A stretch of 64,000 bases of DNA from Azorinus chamasolen (Eukaryota; Mollusca; Bivalvia; Cardiida; Solecurtidae): assembly GCA_963576725.1 (NCBI GenBank), contig OY755252.1, positions 29,467,078-29,531,077 on the forward strand, given 5' to 3'. Positions 11,840 to 22,934 of the stretch are shown here, one piece after another. The position numbers and the translations under genes were made by a program. Each line of letters opens with the position of its first letter. Position 1 is the first letter of the stretch. Under the pieces are notes generated by a model. It did no database searches. It was given only the letters and a program-made list of their open reading frames with translations, and had not been told where the DNA came from.

Positions 11840-12905
11840 AACTCGAACGGATAGACAGACAAACAACTCTAACAAGAATAATATGTTGCTATCATAGTAA
11901 TGGACTTGATGAATGTTACTCCCCCTTATTATGCAATTTGCACACACAATTTTCAAGAAAAATGATAACAGCTTATAACTGCAAAAATAACTATTCCAAT
12001 GTTATGGCCCTTGTGTGCATGTTCTCTACATTAAATGAAATGTCATTCCAATAGCAAGAGTAAAACAGGAGTTATTGATCTGACAAACGGTCACAAAATG
12101 CAAAAACTCCAAAATTATTATTGACCCTTGTACACGAGACATTCTCTAATTTCTCTTATCATGTTCTCTCAATGTAAGAAGTTTCAAGCCAATGATATTA
12201 GCCATATAGGAGTTATCGTCCCGACGAAAATGTGAAACAAATGTACAAGGAGAAATAATTAAATATTATTGAATCAATAGTTATGGACTGTGTGTATGAC
12301 ACTTTCTTTTATCATGCACTCTCTATATATGAAGTTTCAAACCAATGGTATGACCCATATAGGAGTTATCGTCCGGACAAAAAGTGTGAAAACATTTATA
12401 AGAGGCAATAACTCCAATATTCGTGACGCCAGATTTATGCACATTGTGCATGATGCTTTCTGACACCACGCTCTTCTATGTATGAAGGTTCAGTCCAAAT
12501 GGCATGAGTTATATAGGCGTAATAGTCCGGACAAAAATGTGTGAAAAAATGTACAAGGGCAATTACTCCAATTTAGTGAATACAGAGTTATGGACCTTGT
12601 GTATGACACTTCCTCGCATCATGTTCTTTCATGTATGAAGTTTCAATCCAATAGCTTTATTCATATAGAAGTTATCATCTGGTCAAGCAAGTATAAGAAA
12701 TTGTACAAGGGTAATAGCTCAAATATTTGAAAGCCAAAGTTATGGACCTTGTGCACGCACTTCCTCACATTATGTTTTTCCATATATGAAGTTTCAACCA
12801 ACTGGCATCAGGCATATAGCAGTTATCGTCCAGACAAGAAAGTGTGACAGACAGACAGACAACTCTCACAAAAACAATGTCTCCCCCATATTAATATGGA
12901 GGCAG
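11840..12905 (+). mobile_element. Pearl-like element B with about 160-bp core repeats
   Basis: Opens with AGACAGACAAACAACTCTAACAAGAATAATA. About five units share TATGAAGTTTCAA-CCAAT, CATATAGGAGTTATCGTC and GGACAAAAA, interleaved with TTATGGACCTTGTG. It closes with (GACA)n at 12847-12862 and a hairpin TCTCCCCCAT...ATGGAGGCAGA. The same family recurs at 28538-29335. Confidence 0.75.
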
Positions 12906-13493
12906 AATTACTCGGCAGCTAGTTGCTTGTCAGTAAAATGAGTGGTAAAGTCCTGACTTCCACCTCCCAACATAGCCAAAACACAATCATAAAATTAACG
13001 TGATGATTTAAATAGACAGATAATGCCTTGCATGCGGACTTGCGGTTTGTTCGTCATGACAAGACATCTAGATTAAGCTCAACATAGTTATGTCTGTCGC
13101 CACAGCATAGGTCTAGTCAAAGCTTAATCATTATGTAAAAATTGAAAGTTGAATAGGAATGTAAAACAGTATACTTATCACTCATGATACACATGTTTGG
13201 CTGTTGTTCTGTATTTATTTACTAAAGGTTGAAGCTGAATGCCGTGAAAGCAAACCAGTATATTCATCGCAACTACCTGTCGCATCGAAGCTCTGTCGTT
13301 GAATATTTCGGGCGACATTCATCACAAACCCTATTCGCGACTCGCTCGTCATTACATAAAACGAAGCTCATAGCGCTATACAACTTCGTTTGTGACACGC
13401 TTTCATGTATTATAATAGGCAGTACCTTCATTGACTGATTAATATAGAGACTTTTCGTGCACGTCATTTATCAATTTAATTGACAAAGTAGTA
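12906..13493. other. Intergenic, no gene seen
   Basis: The frames at 13229-13467 overlap on both strands with no domain signal. Confidence 0.5.
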
Positions 13494-14790
13494 AATGGAA
13501 AAGTAGTAAAGTCAAGCAGGCAAAGCCACATGCAAGACGCAACCACCACCAAAACACCGATAGACAGCATGACACACACACACACAACCACACACCCAAA
13601 CGCACACACACACACACACACACAAAATGAACACAGAAAACACCAAAAGACACACAAGAAACAGGGACAAACGTTCCACAACATGAACAAACCACAAGCA
13701 CAAAGACGCAAGGCAACCAAAAGAAAGGGTGACAAAGAGAGTACCGCCTTGGCACGGTCAGCAGCAAAAACACCACTGGGGGTTTAAACCGGTTTACGGA
13801 CGTCCTAACCTCACACTTCTCTCAAAGTCACGCTAGCTTTACAAATATTGTAAATAAAGGTATCCCCGCTGGACTTACCCACAACATAGACGACGGTGAA
13901 CACAGGACAACATGTAAAACATAGCATAATAACTGTGACAATCCGTCAAATATGTACTCAATGACTTTGCTGAAGTCAGAGCACCTGCAGGTAAGCCGTT
14001 GAGGGCACGACAGGGAAAAAGTAATACATGAGTCTGGTAAGCTCCTCCTGTATCCAAGTTTAAGAGTATACCATCATAGAGTACTACCCTCGGCCTGTCA
14101 TCGCGCAAGCAAAGAGGGAAGCGTAGCTACAGACTGTAAAAGGGTCGATAACCAAACATGCAGTGTGTTGCAATATAATAGGATCATAACCTTTCTTTTT
14201 AAATGTTTTAATGCGTTTAATAAACAAATCATGAAAATGGATATGACCCCGAATTTTCCTAAGTTTGTAGATAACATCCCCATAAAATTCTGGTTGAGAA
14301 ATGCCTTGTCGCAGTAACGTCCGTAGATTGCAATTATATTTACTAATGAGAGGTAAATTTCGATAATAAAATTTAGAAAAGGTTTTCCGAAGTTTGTGAT
14401 ATCTGTAACCTTGCTTAAGAAGTTTATCAGTTATAACTAAATTACGTCTGTTAAAATCTTCAAGCAAAGAACAGGCTCGGGCAAACCTAATAAGTTGAGA
14501 AATATAAACCCCATAAGATGTAGAACGTGGCACATCCCCATCTAGAAAAGGATAATTAACAATTTTAAAATTAAAATCTTCTCTTTTATCATATACTTTG
14601 GACGAAACTTATCATTTGTAATTGAAAGATTCAAATCTAAAAATGAAGCATTAATGTCAGATTGATTAGCTTTGTTTAAAGACAGTTATTTTGGGTAGAT
14701 TGAAGAAACCATAGAATCAAAATAAGGATTATCTAAATTCAAAATATCGTCTAAATACCTTGAAGTTTTATTAAAAGCACTAACAAGCAG
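13494..14790 (-). mobile_element. PLE1 unit A: 5'-truncated Penelope-like element
   Basis: On the minus strand this is the C-terminal part of a reverse transcriptase ORF followed by a long 3' UTR. The UTR contains an ACCGGTTTAAACCCCCAGTGG motif and a TG-rich microsatellite, and ends ...GCCTGCTTGACTTTACTACTTTTCC. The element is cut off upstream of the RT YLDD motif exactly at a telomere-type repeat (14791-14812). The same 3' region recurs at 17130, 24765, 34075, 45050, 48625 and 60250. Confidence 0.8.
14084..14790 (-). pseudogene. PLE1 unit A reverse transcriptase C-terminal part
   Basis: The polymerase copies element RNA during retrotransposition. The segment starts just before motif C (RYLDDIL, intact) and passes through a frameshifted stretch. 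It continues as an open 149-codon frame (14084-14533) with GVYISQLIRFARACS, LKQGYRYHKLRKTFSKFYYR and FYGDVIYKLRKI. These segments correspond closely to the PLE2 protein at 56649-57545. Similar RTs are widespread in aquatic animals; assignment to Penelope-like elements is my judgement from motif style. No GIY-YIG endonuclease follows the RT. Confidence 0.75.
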
Positions 14791-14812
14791 AGGGTTAGGG
14801 TTAGGGTTAGGG
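14791..14812. repeat. Interstitial telomere repeat AGGG(TTAGGG)3 between two PLE1 units
   Basis: A perfect 22-nt run of the animal telomere repeat lies exactly at the junction of the 5'-truncated PLE1 unit A and the 3' terminus of PLE1 unit B. The G-rich strand runs 5'->3' into the antisense 3' end of unit B, as expected if a telomere 3' end primed reverse transcription of PLE1 RNA. Confidence 0.9.
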
Positions 14813-15770
14813 TCCAAGCAGGAAAAGCCACACACAAAAAGCCAACATCACCAAAACACCGACAGAAATCAATTTATATAGCAATTTATACACATACACA
14901 TATAAAGTAGAAAGTCACAAACAAGACGCAATCACCACCAATACATCGATATAGAGTATGTCACACACAACCAAACACACGCAAACACACCAGAAGAACA
15001 CAGAAAACACCAACAAATACACAAGCACCAGAGACAAACATGAACAAAACACAAGCACAAAGACACAAAACAAACAAAAGTAAAGGTGACAAAGACAGAA
15101 CCGCATTGGCACGGTCAGTAGTAAAATTACCACTGGGGGTTTAAACCGGTTTACGGACGTCCTCACCTCACACTTATCTCAAAGTCACCCTAGCTAAACA
15201 AACATTGTAAATAAAGGTATCCCCGCCGGACTTTCCCACAACATAGAATACAGTAATCACAGTACCAAATGTAAAACATAGCATAAGAACTGTGAAAGTC
15301 CGTCAAAAATGTACTCAATGACTTTGCTGAAGACAGAACAACTTCAGCGAAGCCATTAAGGACACGAAAGAGAATAGATAATACATGAGTATGCTAAATT
15401 CTGAAGGGTGGTGATCCCCCGAAAGCAAAAATTGCAACATAAAAAGAGAAAATTGCAGACTCGGTTTTATTGAGTCTGTTCATGAGCAGTAATTGAAAGT
15501 GCAACACTGTTCACGCCCCCTAGCACCGGCTTAACCAGTATTCAATTTTCAGAACAAGAAGTACTGAAATTCATGATCTCGAAGGATCAGAAGGTATAAC
15601 AACACTGAGAATGAAGTACGGGGCGACGTTTTACGGCCGCCACACAAGCACTTAACACCTGCTGTTGTGAAGATTATAAATTATGAAGGGTGGTCATCCC
15701 ATTTCTGGGTTTAAGAGTATACCACCATAAAGTACTACCCTCGGCCTTTCATCGTGCAAGCAAAGAGGAA
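14813..15770 (-). mobile_element. PLE1 unit B: diverged tail fragment interrupted by REP290
   Basis: Starts at TCCAAGCAGG, equivalent to TCAAGCAGG about 15 nt inside the usual PLE1 terminus. It carries the ACCACTGGGGGTTTAAACCGGTTTACGGACGTCC block, the AATAAAGGTATCCCCGC block and the AAAACATAGCATAA block in the same order as unit A. A REP290 copy interrupts it at 15405-15690. The unit-A counterpart of 14050-14110 resumes at 15710-15765 and then ends. Confidence 0.8.
15405..15690 (+). mobile_element. REP290 interspersed repeat, full-length reference copy
   Basis: Reads TTCTGAAGGGTGGTGATCCCCCGAAAGC, an internal CAGACTCGGTTTTATTGAGTCTG hairpin, CCCCCTAGCACCGGCTTAA, ATGATCTCGAAGGATCAGAAGG, GGCCGCCACACAAGCACTTAA and ...TTGTGAAGATTATAAA. 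It has no coding capacity. At least eight more copies or fragments occur in the window. It could be a MITE or a SINE; no convincing pol III boxes or terminal inverted repeats are seen. Confidence 0.8.
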
Positions 15771-15999
15771 AATCAATTCAAAAATAGCGACAACGCTTAT
15801 ACAAATGTCCAAAATGTTGTGTAAAACTCATTCTAAAAGCATTGACTGCACTACGGTATGTTCAAAAATTATTAGGCTATCATGGACGTTGATCAATGCA
15901 TTCAGACGATATATTCCAAATAACTATCATTTTATAACGGCGCATTCCGTGTCCGGTCGATTTGCAATTAATTACAATTTTCTCTGACTGGTATTTAAA

Positions 16000-16440
16000 A
16001 AGAAAATGTATGAGTCGTGCAGGAAACATCCCATACAATATATACAGTCCCCCGAACAGCACCATGACAAAACGAACAGCACGTGTGTATGTCTGTTTAC
16101 AGGATACATTAAGACATAACATATATTAGAGGGAAGAATGAAATACCTCCTTGGATCGGTCCCTGAAATGGTGTATTATTGATTGAACCTTTGTAGTGGC
16201 GCCCAACCTAACATTTATTCTATCCAAACCACAGCATATTAGTAAATATATCTTCTCTCTGACAATTCTATAACAACGGTAATGGCAAATACAGTGGTAA
16301 ATTGCATGCAACATGAAAACATTTTAGTGAAACAAACTGGATCCACTTTTCGCTAGTGTATTGAATGACTGAGCTGCAATCAAAGTAACTGTAAAAAATG
16401 ATAAATGGTACGACAAGAATGACATAGTACAAGTATGATA
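16000..16440 (-). mobile_element. Old PLE2 tail fragment
   Basis: Aligns in order with the PLE2 3' region at 56075-56530. It has GAGTCGTGCAGGAAACA, GAACAGCACC, GGCGCCCAACCT, a region around the TCTCTGAC-ATTCTATAACAACGG block, TCGCTAGTGTA and GACTGAGCTGCAA. It is clearly more diverged than the copies at 54425 and 56066. Confidence 0.65.
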
Positions 16441-16612
16441 CACACGGTTATAGAATAAGACAAAGACAATCCCACCATCAAATTATAAAGACCTTGTTGT
16501 CAATGCGACGAAAAAGAAAATACGACGGTCATTAAATTGTAGGTCTCATATATGTTTAAAGAAACAGAATGATACAAAGGATAACAAAGGATAGGAAGTT
16601 ACAGTGACGGGT

Positions 16613-16762
16613 ATGGAGGACTACAGTACACTACCGAACTTAGATATACAAAGTGAAAAGCATGCGGATGATACAAATAACCTCAAGGATTTGAAAGAGA
16701 CCGTTATGGGTGTAGATGAACGAACAAAGAAAGTGCAACATGATGTGAAACGTATCTTACAT
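16613..16762 (+). CDS. Kinase gene exon 1 (putative start)
   Basis: ATG at 16613 in a GGGTATGGAG context opens 50 codons (MEDYSTLPNLDIQSEK...), ending with VKRILH before the consensus donor GTGAGT at 16763 in phase 0. An AG at 16602-16603 could be an acceptor, so this may be the second transcribed exon with the start inside it. The encoded stretch is charged and weakly helical (LKETVMGVDERTKKVQHDVKR). No known domain is recognised. Confidence 0.6.
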
Positions 16763-17129
16763 GTGAGTTTAATTTTCTATAGTTGTTACCGTGCATTATC
16801 ATGCCATAAACAAACAAGATAAACCACTAACTGTTAAACCCCACGTCAACCCAATCGACATTTAAGAAAAACTAGTTTTACATATTGCATAATTATATTG
16901 ATGTCTGGGCGAAATTTAAACATGGTTTCTCTTTGTTAAATATAAGGAACGTTTCGATCCAAAACAAACTCTTTCTAGAAGTCCTGTAAGATTGCAGAAT
17001 GTTTAAGATTCTTACCTATAAGCTTACCAAACTCATGTATTACCATTTCTCTGTCGTACCCGTATCGCCTTCCTTGCAGTTTTGTTGACTTCAACAAAGT
17101 CATTGAGTACATATTTAAGATAAATGTGC

Positions 17130-17389
17130 GGCTAAAACGTCCGTAAACCGGTTTAAACCCCAGTGGTGGTTTTGCCACTGACCGTTCCAAGGCGGTACCC
17201 TCTTTGTCACCTTATGCGTTTGTTTGTTTGGTGTCTTTGAACTTAAGTGTTTGTTTAGGTTTTAAGATTTTATCGTGTATGTATGTATGTATGTATGTAT
17301 GTATGTATGTATGTATGTATGTATGTATGTATGTATGTATGTATGTATGTATGTATGTATGTATGTATGTATGTATGTATGTATGTATG

Positions 17390-17420
<31 letters not shown>

Positions 17421-17640
17421 GTATGTATGTATGTATGTGTGTGCCTATGTGTGTGTGTCTGTTTGTATGACTGTCTGTGTGTGTGGCCTTACATTTGTGT
17501 TGGTATGGTGTCTTTGTACTTGTTTAAATTTTCCATGTATGAGTCTGTATAATTATGTCTGTGTATTACTTGCTTTCTATCGATATATTGGTGATGGTTG
17601 CGTTTTGTGTGTGGCTGTTCCTGCTTGACTTTACTACTTT
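17130..17640 (+). mobile_element. PLE1 3' tail fragment with expanded GTAT repeat
   Basis: Contains ACGTCCGTAAACCGGTTTAAACCCCAGTGGTGG, the GCCACTGACCGTTCCAAGGCGGTACC block, and the terminal CCTGCTTGACTTTACTACTTTT at about 17617-17640. The TG-rich microsatellite of other copies is replaced here by a long GTAT array. It lies in the intron between kinase exons 1 and 2. Confidence 0.8.
17275..17438. repeat. (GTAT)n microsatellite, about 40 units
   Basis: About 165 bp of nearly perfect GTAT repeat with one TAAG interruption. It explains the Met-Tyr-Val-Cys repeat frames that overlap it. Confidence 0.97.
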
Positions 17641-17750
17641 TTTCATGTTTAAATGTTTAATACTCTGTACTATTGGCTGAAAGGCCATACCCATTATATA
17701 TACATTTGGATATACCTCGTATATCCAAATCCAAATGTTGTATTTTTTAG

Positions 17751-17805
17751 ACACTCCAAGGACCAACTTTAGATGACAGTGGTGACTGGAGTTCTGTGGA
17801 ATCAG
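17751..17805 (+). CDS. Kinase gene exon 2
   Basis: The acceptor TATTTTTTAG precedes 55 nt that start in phase 0 and leave one base. The donor is GTATTT. It encodes TLQGPTLDDSGDWSSVES, an acidic Ser-rich linker. Phase matches exons 1 and 3. The PLE1 tail fragment at 17130-17640 lies just upstream in the intron. Confidence 0.65.
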
Positions 17806-18196
17806 GTATTTCTACATATGACATTTCACCTTGAAATATGTCAAATGTTTCAAACAATCTAATTCAACGGTCGGATGATTTCGCATGTGGCACATTTTAC
17901 CTCAGATATGGTTTAGTGCGTCATGGTGCTGTTCTAGCGGATGTGTGCTATGTATGTGGTGTTTCCTGACTCATAAACGTACTTTCATTTTATTCTAAAT
18001 TGTATGCATATTAACACTCCCGGTAGGTTGTTATAAATATCGAAAGTCTTCATTATAGATTCTCATATAATATCGTTCTATCATTCGTATTGTTTTCTTT
18101 CTTTAAAAATATAACATTTGATATTCGTAGGTCACATTTTTAATAATTAATTATTCTAAGTGGTCTTGATTTGAGTCACTCTTTTGATTTTTGCAG

Positions 18197-18230
18197 ACTC
18201 AGTTATTGGACCCTCAGAAGACATTACAAG
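18197..18230 (+). CDS. Kinase gene exon 3 (micro-exon)
   Basis: A 34-nt exon between the acceptor GATTTTTGCAG and the donor GTTTGC. The phase-1 entry completes an Asp codon and two bases are left over. It encodes DSVIGPSEDIT. The donor is non-ideal and the exon is tiny, so it is accepted mainly because both phases fit its neighbours. Confidence 0.6.
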
Positions 18231-18774
18231 GTTTGCTATTAACTTATTCCGCTATGTGTTCTTTGCACCCTCCTGTAACTATCACAGACATGCATGTAAA
18301 CTATATATCAGTAACTGGCAGCCCGGGGACTATTATTATGCTAGGAAATATTAATTCAAAATTCTTATACGAACTGCCTTCTTATAATCAATCGCTGATC
18401 ACAAACGTTTGTTTTTAAATGAACACTGTAACTTATTAACTGTCCTGGGCAAAACGTATGGAATCTTACGTCTTCTAGGTACTTATAAATATTTAAATAT
18501 TGAACATGCATTGTGTTTTGTACATTTTACTAGCGTAAATTGCATGTAGCTAAATGTAACGTAGAGTTGATGTGTTATTTCCATGTTGGCCCTTGATATT
18601 GATGTAAATGACAATGCCTCGGCTTGAAGTATGCCTGTTATTACAAACACATTATAATTTAAAAAAAAATATTTTACTCTAATAAATCCTCTTTTGTTAG
18701 ATCAATGTGAGTTGTTGAAATTATATTAAATATGATATGATAAATCTGTATTATTTAATGAATATTCTGAAAAT
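18231..18774. other. Intron sequence, no feature seen
   Basis: Start of the 6.9-kb intron between kinase exons 3 and 4. AT-rich and without a recognised repeat. Confidence 0.5.
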
Positions 18775-18885
18775 GGGTGATCTTTCGAAAGCAAAAGTAG
18801 AAATGCAAAATGAGAAAATTACAGACTCGGTTTTATTGAGTCTGTTCATGAGTAGTAATTAAAAGTTCAACACTACTCATTCACT
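18775..18885 (+). mobile_element. REP290 fragment
   Basis: Matches the TCTGAA...GATC-TTCGAAAGCAAAA end, the CAGACTCGGTTTTATTGAGTCTG hairpin and the following CATGAGTAGTAATTAAAAG; truncated at the LINE-B boundary. Confidence 0.7.
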
Positions 18886-18889
18886 AGTT

Positions 18890-21246
18890 TCCAAATTCTG
18901 GAGGACTTACTATATTTTGATTTCGCCTCATTGTAAACAACGACCGCACATTTCTTTGGGTTATACTCAAACCGCCATTTCATAGAATAAACGTAACAGG
19001 TGTTCAACATTTTATTGAGACTTTCTCGAGAAAGAGCAAATAAAACCATGTCATCTGCTACAGTTGGACTACAGAACTACATATTATAAAAACAGGAACC
19101 CACATTGTACTCTTCAAGTGACTTAATGAGGCCATTAATATATAGAAGATAAAGTATTGGCGATGTCTTTTCACCTTGTCTAGTACCTTGCGAGACTTTG
19201 AACCAGTCGGATATATGACCCCGATAACGGACACAACTCTGCAAAGAACTATACAGGCTAATTATGCATCTTAGGCTAGCTCTGTCAATTCCAATTTCGT
19301 GCAATTTAAAAATAAGTCCACTGTGCCAAACTCTATCGAAAGCTTGTGGGCTGTCAAGATAGGTCACAAAGGCTTTACTATTATTCTCCCGTGAAAACTG
19401 AATAGCCTCTTGCAAAGAAAATGACGTCATTAAACAACCCAAGTTACGCTGAAACCCCCTTGCTGGGGGCTAATATTTTCAAGAATTTTCTGCTCAAAAC
19501 GAAGGAGTAAAATACTTTCAAACAGTTTTAAGATAACTGACGTCACCGTAATAGCCCTATAATTCTGAGGTTCATCTTTCATTTTGCCCCCTCCCTTATG
19601 CAGAGTTACAATCACACCACGGTTCATATTAGTGGGGATATAGCCTAAACTCAACATGGCTGAGAATAACCGGACTAATGCCCAATGAAGATTCGGGCCA
19701 CCATACATTATATGTTTATAGTAAAAATTATCAAAACCGCACATTTTACTTCTCTTGCATAATTTCAGTTGTTCGCAAAATGTATCAAAGCCTATACAAA
19801 TACCCTCCGTTTTCGAGAGCTCTAATGATGAGCGAACCTCCGTGAGTTTGGATGCTACGCTATTCTCAAACATTGTATCGTAATTATCATTAGTTGCATG
19901 ACTATAGAAAGATTCGAAATATTCTTTCCATTGGCCGGTAATAGATATGGAGTCGCGGTATACTTTATCGCCAAATTTCAATTCACTTGTCACTAATTTT
20001 ACACTTTACCAATTACGAAAATCGGCCCTGATCTAATTCGGCGCACTGATCTAGCTTACGATCCTCTTCGATCAGGTAACGTTTAACTTGCTGTCTATGA
20101 CAACGTCTGAACTCTCTTTTAGCCCTTTTATAGTCCTTAAAAGATTTCGAAGAGTCCCACAGTTTACCAGCTGAGATCCATACATTTTCTAAATTCTTTC
20201 CTATTCAGACTTTACAGCTGAGTATTCCAATGGGGTTTAAGGAAATGTCTAAACTTACGTTCCTTTATACTAGTCCTGGAAGCACCAGTAACAGCGTCAG
20301 TAATACAATCATACATTGCATCAATATCTTATTTAGTATTAATACTGCAAAATCCTGACCTTAAAAACTGCTCAGAATTATTCAGTGTACTTTCATACCT
20401 GACCAATTCCTGTTCAGAGACATTTTTCCAGTTTATTCGATACGCATTATCACATTCCCCGAGACCACAGTCACCATTTAAATACAGGGGTACGCGTAAA
20501 TGGCATATTAAAGGTCTATGAATAGACACATTAGGACAATGGTAATCTAATATCAGGCATTTTACTACACAGTCCTGATTCTAAACAGGTAAACAGATAT
20601 GATCAATAAATTCTCCGTAGTTTTGTCGTAAGAAACATAACTGGCCGAAGCTCCAACACAATACGGTAAGTTATCTATGGCGACCAAGTTACAGTCAATA
20701 AGGAATTGGGTAAATTGTTTATCTCTAAGTCTATTATGCCTAGCACCCTGGTGAACGAATTTAGCATTAAAGTCGCCAATAAACAAGACTGAGCCCAATA
20801 GAGAGTAAATACTCCACACATAAAAAAGTTTCTCAATATATTTACTATAAACCTCTGCCGAATGGTTAATACATTGTAGATACACTTGAAAGATAAACAA
20901 AAATATCCCTTCACCTATAGTTAACTGTATGCCAACAATGCGGTCATCATCGATAGGTATACCTGATACACAGTTATCAAATTTGACGTGCCAAATTAAA
21001 GCCACACACCTCTTACCAACTCGCCTCTTATAGGGAAATTTGCAATCATTGATTGTCGATTACAGTTATACTTTTATAATTACTGTCAAGTAAGTTAATG
21101 AAGTTACTGTTTTTCCCCATTAACCAATGCTCTGAAATGCCACAGAAGTCAATTGTACTATTCCACAGAACCTCGCATAAGTATCCAGCACTAGACATTA
21201 TGCCTATTGCCTTCCAGGACAATATGTTAAACGGAACTGAAGACAT
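18890..21246 (-). pseudogene. LINE-B ORF2: broken endonuclease and reverse transcriptase
   Basis: Pieces in order: an endonuclease N-terminus (PFNILSWKAIGI, with Lys where the catalytic Asn of SWN is expected; GISEHWL with the Glu), a middle part with FIGDFNAKF (20565-21005), a linker (20329-20529), RT fingers with SKMCGFDNFYYKHI and VIVTLHKGGGKMKDEPQNYRAITV (19430-19993), and an RT palm with FVTYLDSPQAFDRVWH and SQGTRQGEKTSPILYLLYINGL (19077-19442). It ends with thumb-like KWRFEYNPKKCAV near 18960. Stops and frameshifts separate the pieces. Confidence 0.8.
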
Positions 21247-21750
21247 ATATCAGAACATATAACTAGGCTATGCTTGGCGCTGTATTTATCCATATTTAAG
21301 AATTTACACAACTGTATTTTGACACTGTCAAGATAGCGAACATACAAATAGCTAATTACCAATAGACATATGAAACAGAGTACACATACATAAGTAACTA
21401 CTATAACGCTCTGGCAGTTAGGCTGTCGAATAAGTAGGAAGATTAAAAGAAAAAGACATTCACGGTTACATACACCGATATGCCGATACAATTCAATACA
21501 AAATGATATAGATACTTCAGTCGCACAACTGTGCTCCATGCAAAATGCCCCATACTGGCTATAGCAGATCACTGAAACAAAGAGCAAAATGTGCCTTAAA
21601 TTAGTTACGGTGAACAGTGAATACGTTTTGAACACTGCGTGAGGGGCACTTGGACTGAGGAAAATAAAGTAAATCACAATATGAGAGTTAACTAGCCTTG
21701 TATACAGACAGTCAATGGACGAATGCATAACATCTGTACAAATCATGCAC

Positions 21751-22770
21751 TTAGTCCACTTCGCACGGGAGACATGAGAACCTATTGCGGTAGGTATCGT
21801 ATGTCTCGAAATCCGACTTGTCTCGCCTGTCTACATTATTTGTCATATCCCTGTTGTAATCAGTGTCATGCCGGGGATTCTCTTTTTCCCGCATGTATTG
21901 ACTGCACGAGACGCCACGAGGCCAGAAAAAAGGTTCTACGAGCTTTACAAGTTCGGGACAGGCGATTACATTCAATCGAATAGTCGCCGAGTTGTATTTC
22001 CAATTCCGAAATATTGTAACCTTTGTAGGCTGGAAACCACGTCTAGAGACGTATGCCTTGATAAAGAATTCCGATATGGAAGGTAGAAAGCCGCCAATAT
22101 AAAACCGTTTCGTACGCTTACGTCTCCTAACGTGTTCCATAAACTCGGCCTCATCGTAGACCTCGCACTCATCGCCCACAGGACCAGGGTCACGTTCAAT
22201 CCGCACTGGGATTTTCTCACCACCCTCTGCCACCGTCGGATCAACATCCGAATTCGGCTTTGAGACAACCCTACCACGTTCACGGTATATTTTTGCAAAC
22301 GACATATTCACACGCTGAGACATACGGTCCGAGTTCGAGACGAGTGCTTCTCTATAAGACATATCTTGAGAACGACCACTTACTTTGGTGCGCTTTACTG
22401 AGACTGAACTAAGAGTTTGCGGATCGTATTTACCAGATACAATGGTTTGTATCGGGGCGCCAATATATTCACCAGCATCTTCCATACCATAAATGTCTAC
22501 CAAGGGTGCTGCACCCATACTACCTATACTGACTGGAGCGGATGGGGTAACCTGAGACAGCCGAAAAACAGAGCCATCCGAGTCCATATCAGAGACCACA
22601 TGTGAGGCAGACGGCATGTCAGAACACAGATGGTCACTGATGCTGACTGCAGAAGAAGCAGAATCAGGCTCCTGAACACCCGAAGCAGTCATACTTACAG
22701 CACAGGACTTGTACGGAATATGTACTGCCTTGCCAATAGAGTCCGGGGAGAAATTTACGAACTGACACAA
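21751..22770 (-). CDS. LINE-B ORF1-like protein
   Basis: An open frame of 339 codons. The N-terminal 130 residues are low-complexity and Ser/Ala/Asp-rich. About residues 135-170 hold SYREALVSNSDRMSQRVNMSF. About 215-300 carry a compact basic domain (RRKRTKRFYIGGF...GFQPTKVTIFRNWKYNSATIRLNV...), resembling the nucleic-acid-binding ORF1 domain of mollusc LINEs. It is intact while the partner ORF2 is broken. It could begin further upstream; no better start is seen. Confidence 0.65.
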   Translation of the reverse strand: MCQFVNFSPDSIGKAVHIPYKSCAVSMTASGVQEPDSASSAVSISDHLCSDMPSASHVVSDMDSDGSVFRLSQVTPSAPVSIGSMGAAPLVDIYGMEDAGEYIGAPIQTIVSGKYDPQTLSSVSVKRTKVSGRSQDMSYREALVSNSDRMSQRVNMSFAKIYRERGRVVSKPNSDVDPTVAEGGEKIPVRIERDPGPVGDECEVYDEAEFMEHVRRRKRTKRFYIGGFLPSISEFFIKAYVSRRGFQPTKVTIFRNWKYNSATIRLNVIACPELVKLVEPFFWPRGVSCSQYMREKENPRHDTDYNRDMTNNVDRRDKSDFETYDTYRNRFSCLPCEVD

Positions 22771-22934
22771 TTAGATTACCTATCTCTGAATATAACATAA
22801 AGACTCAGACACTTCAAAAGGCGGTGTCTGATCTAAGACTGCACTATTTGTCGTGGTGCATTTATGCGACATCAGCGGTGAAAGGGTTAATGTTCCTACG
22901 AACAGATACGGTATCTCCGAAGAAACGTGCTGTT

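Larger units (their letters stand above)
18886..22770 (-). mobile_element. LINE-B: decayed non-LTR retrotransposon
   Basis: Minus-strand order: an ORF1-type protein (21751-22770), a 500-nt gap, an endonuclease start (21246), further endonuclease, linker and RT segments down to about 18890. ORF2 has many frameshifts and stops, so the copy is dead. The style of RT and ORF1 is that of mollusc L1-superfamily or Ingi/Nimb-like LINEs; the RT relic at 31540-32350 looks like the same group. It lies antisense in the intron between kinase exons 3 and 4. Confidence 0.8.

Noticed and set aside
10140..12905. Regularly spaced repeats as a possible CRISPR array
   Set aside because: Units are 160-170 bp, adjacent and degenerate with no unique spacers, in a eukaryotic setting; they are satellite-like pearl cores.
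13800..14080. Hammerhead ribozyme in the PLE tails, as known in some Penelope-like elements
   Set aside because: I looked for CTGANGA and GAAA cores around the conserved tail hairpin and found only CTGACCG, which does not fit the core.
17204..17628. Long Met-Tyr-Val-Cys repeat proteins
   Set aside because: They are produced by the GTAT microsatellite inside a PLE1 tail.
21204..21746. 180-residue hydrophobic frame between LINE-B ORF1 and ORF2
   Set aside because: It lies in the inter-ORF spacer of LINE-B in another frame, with low-complexity hydrophobic content and no family signal.
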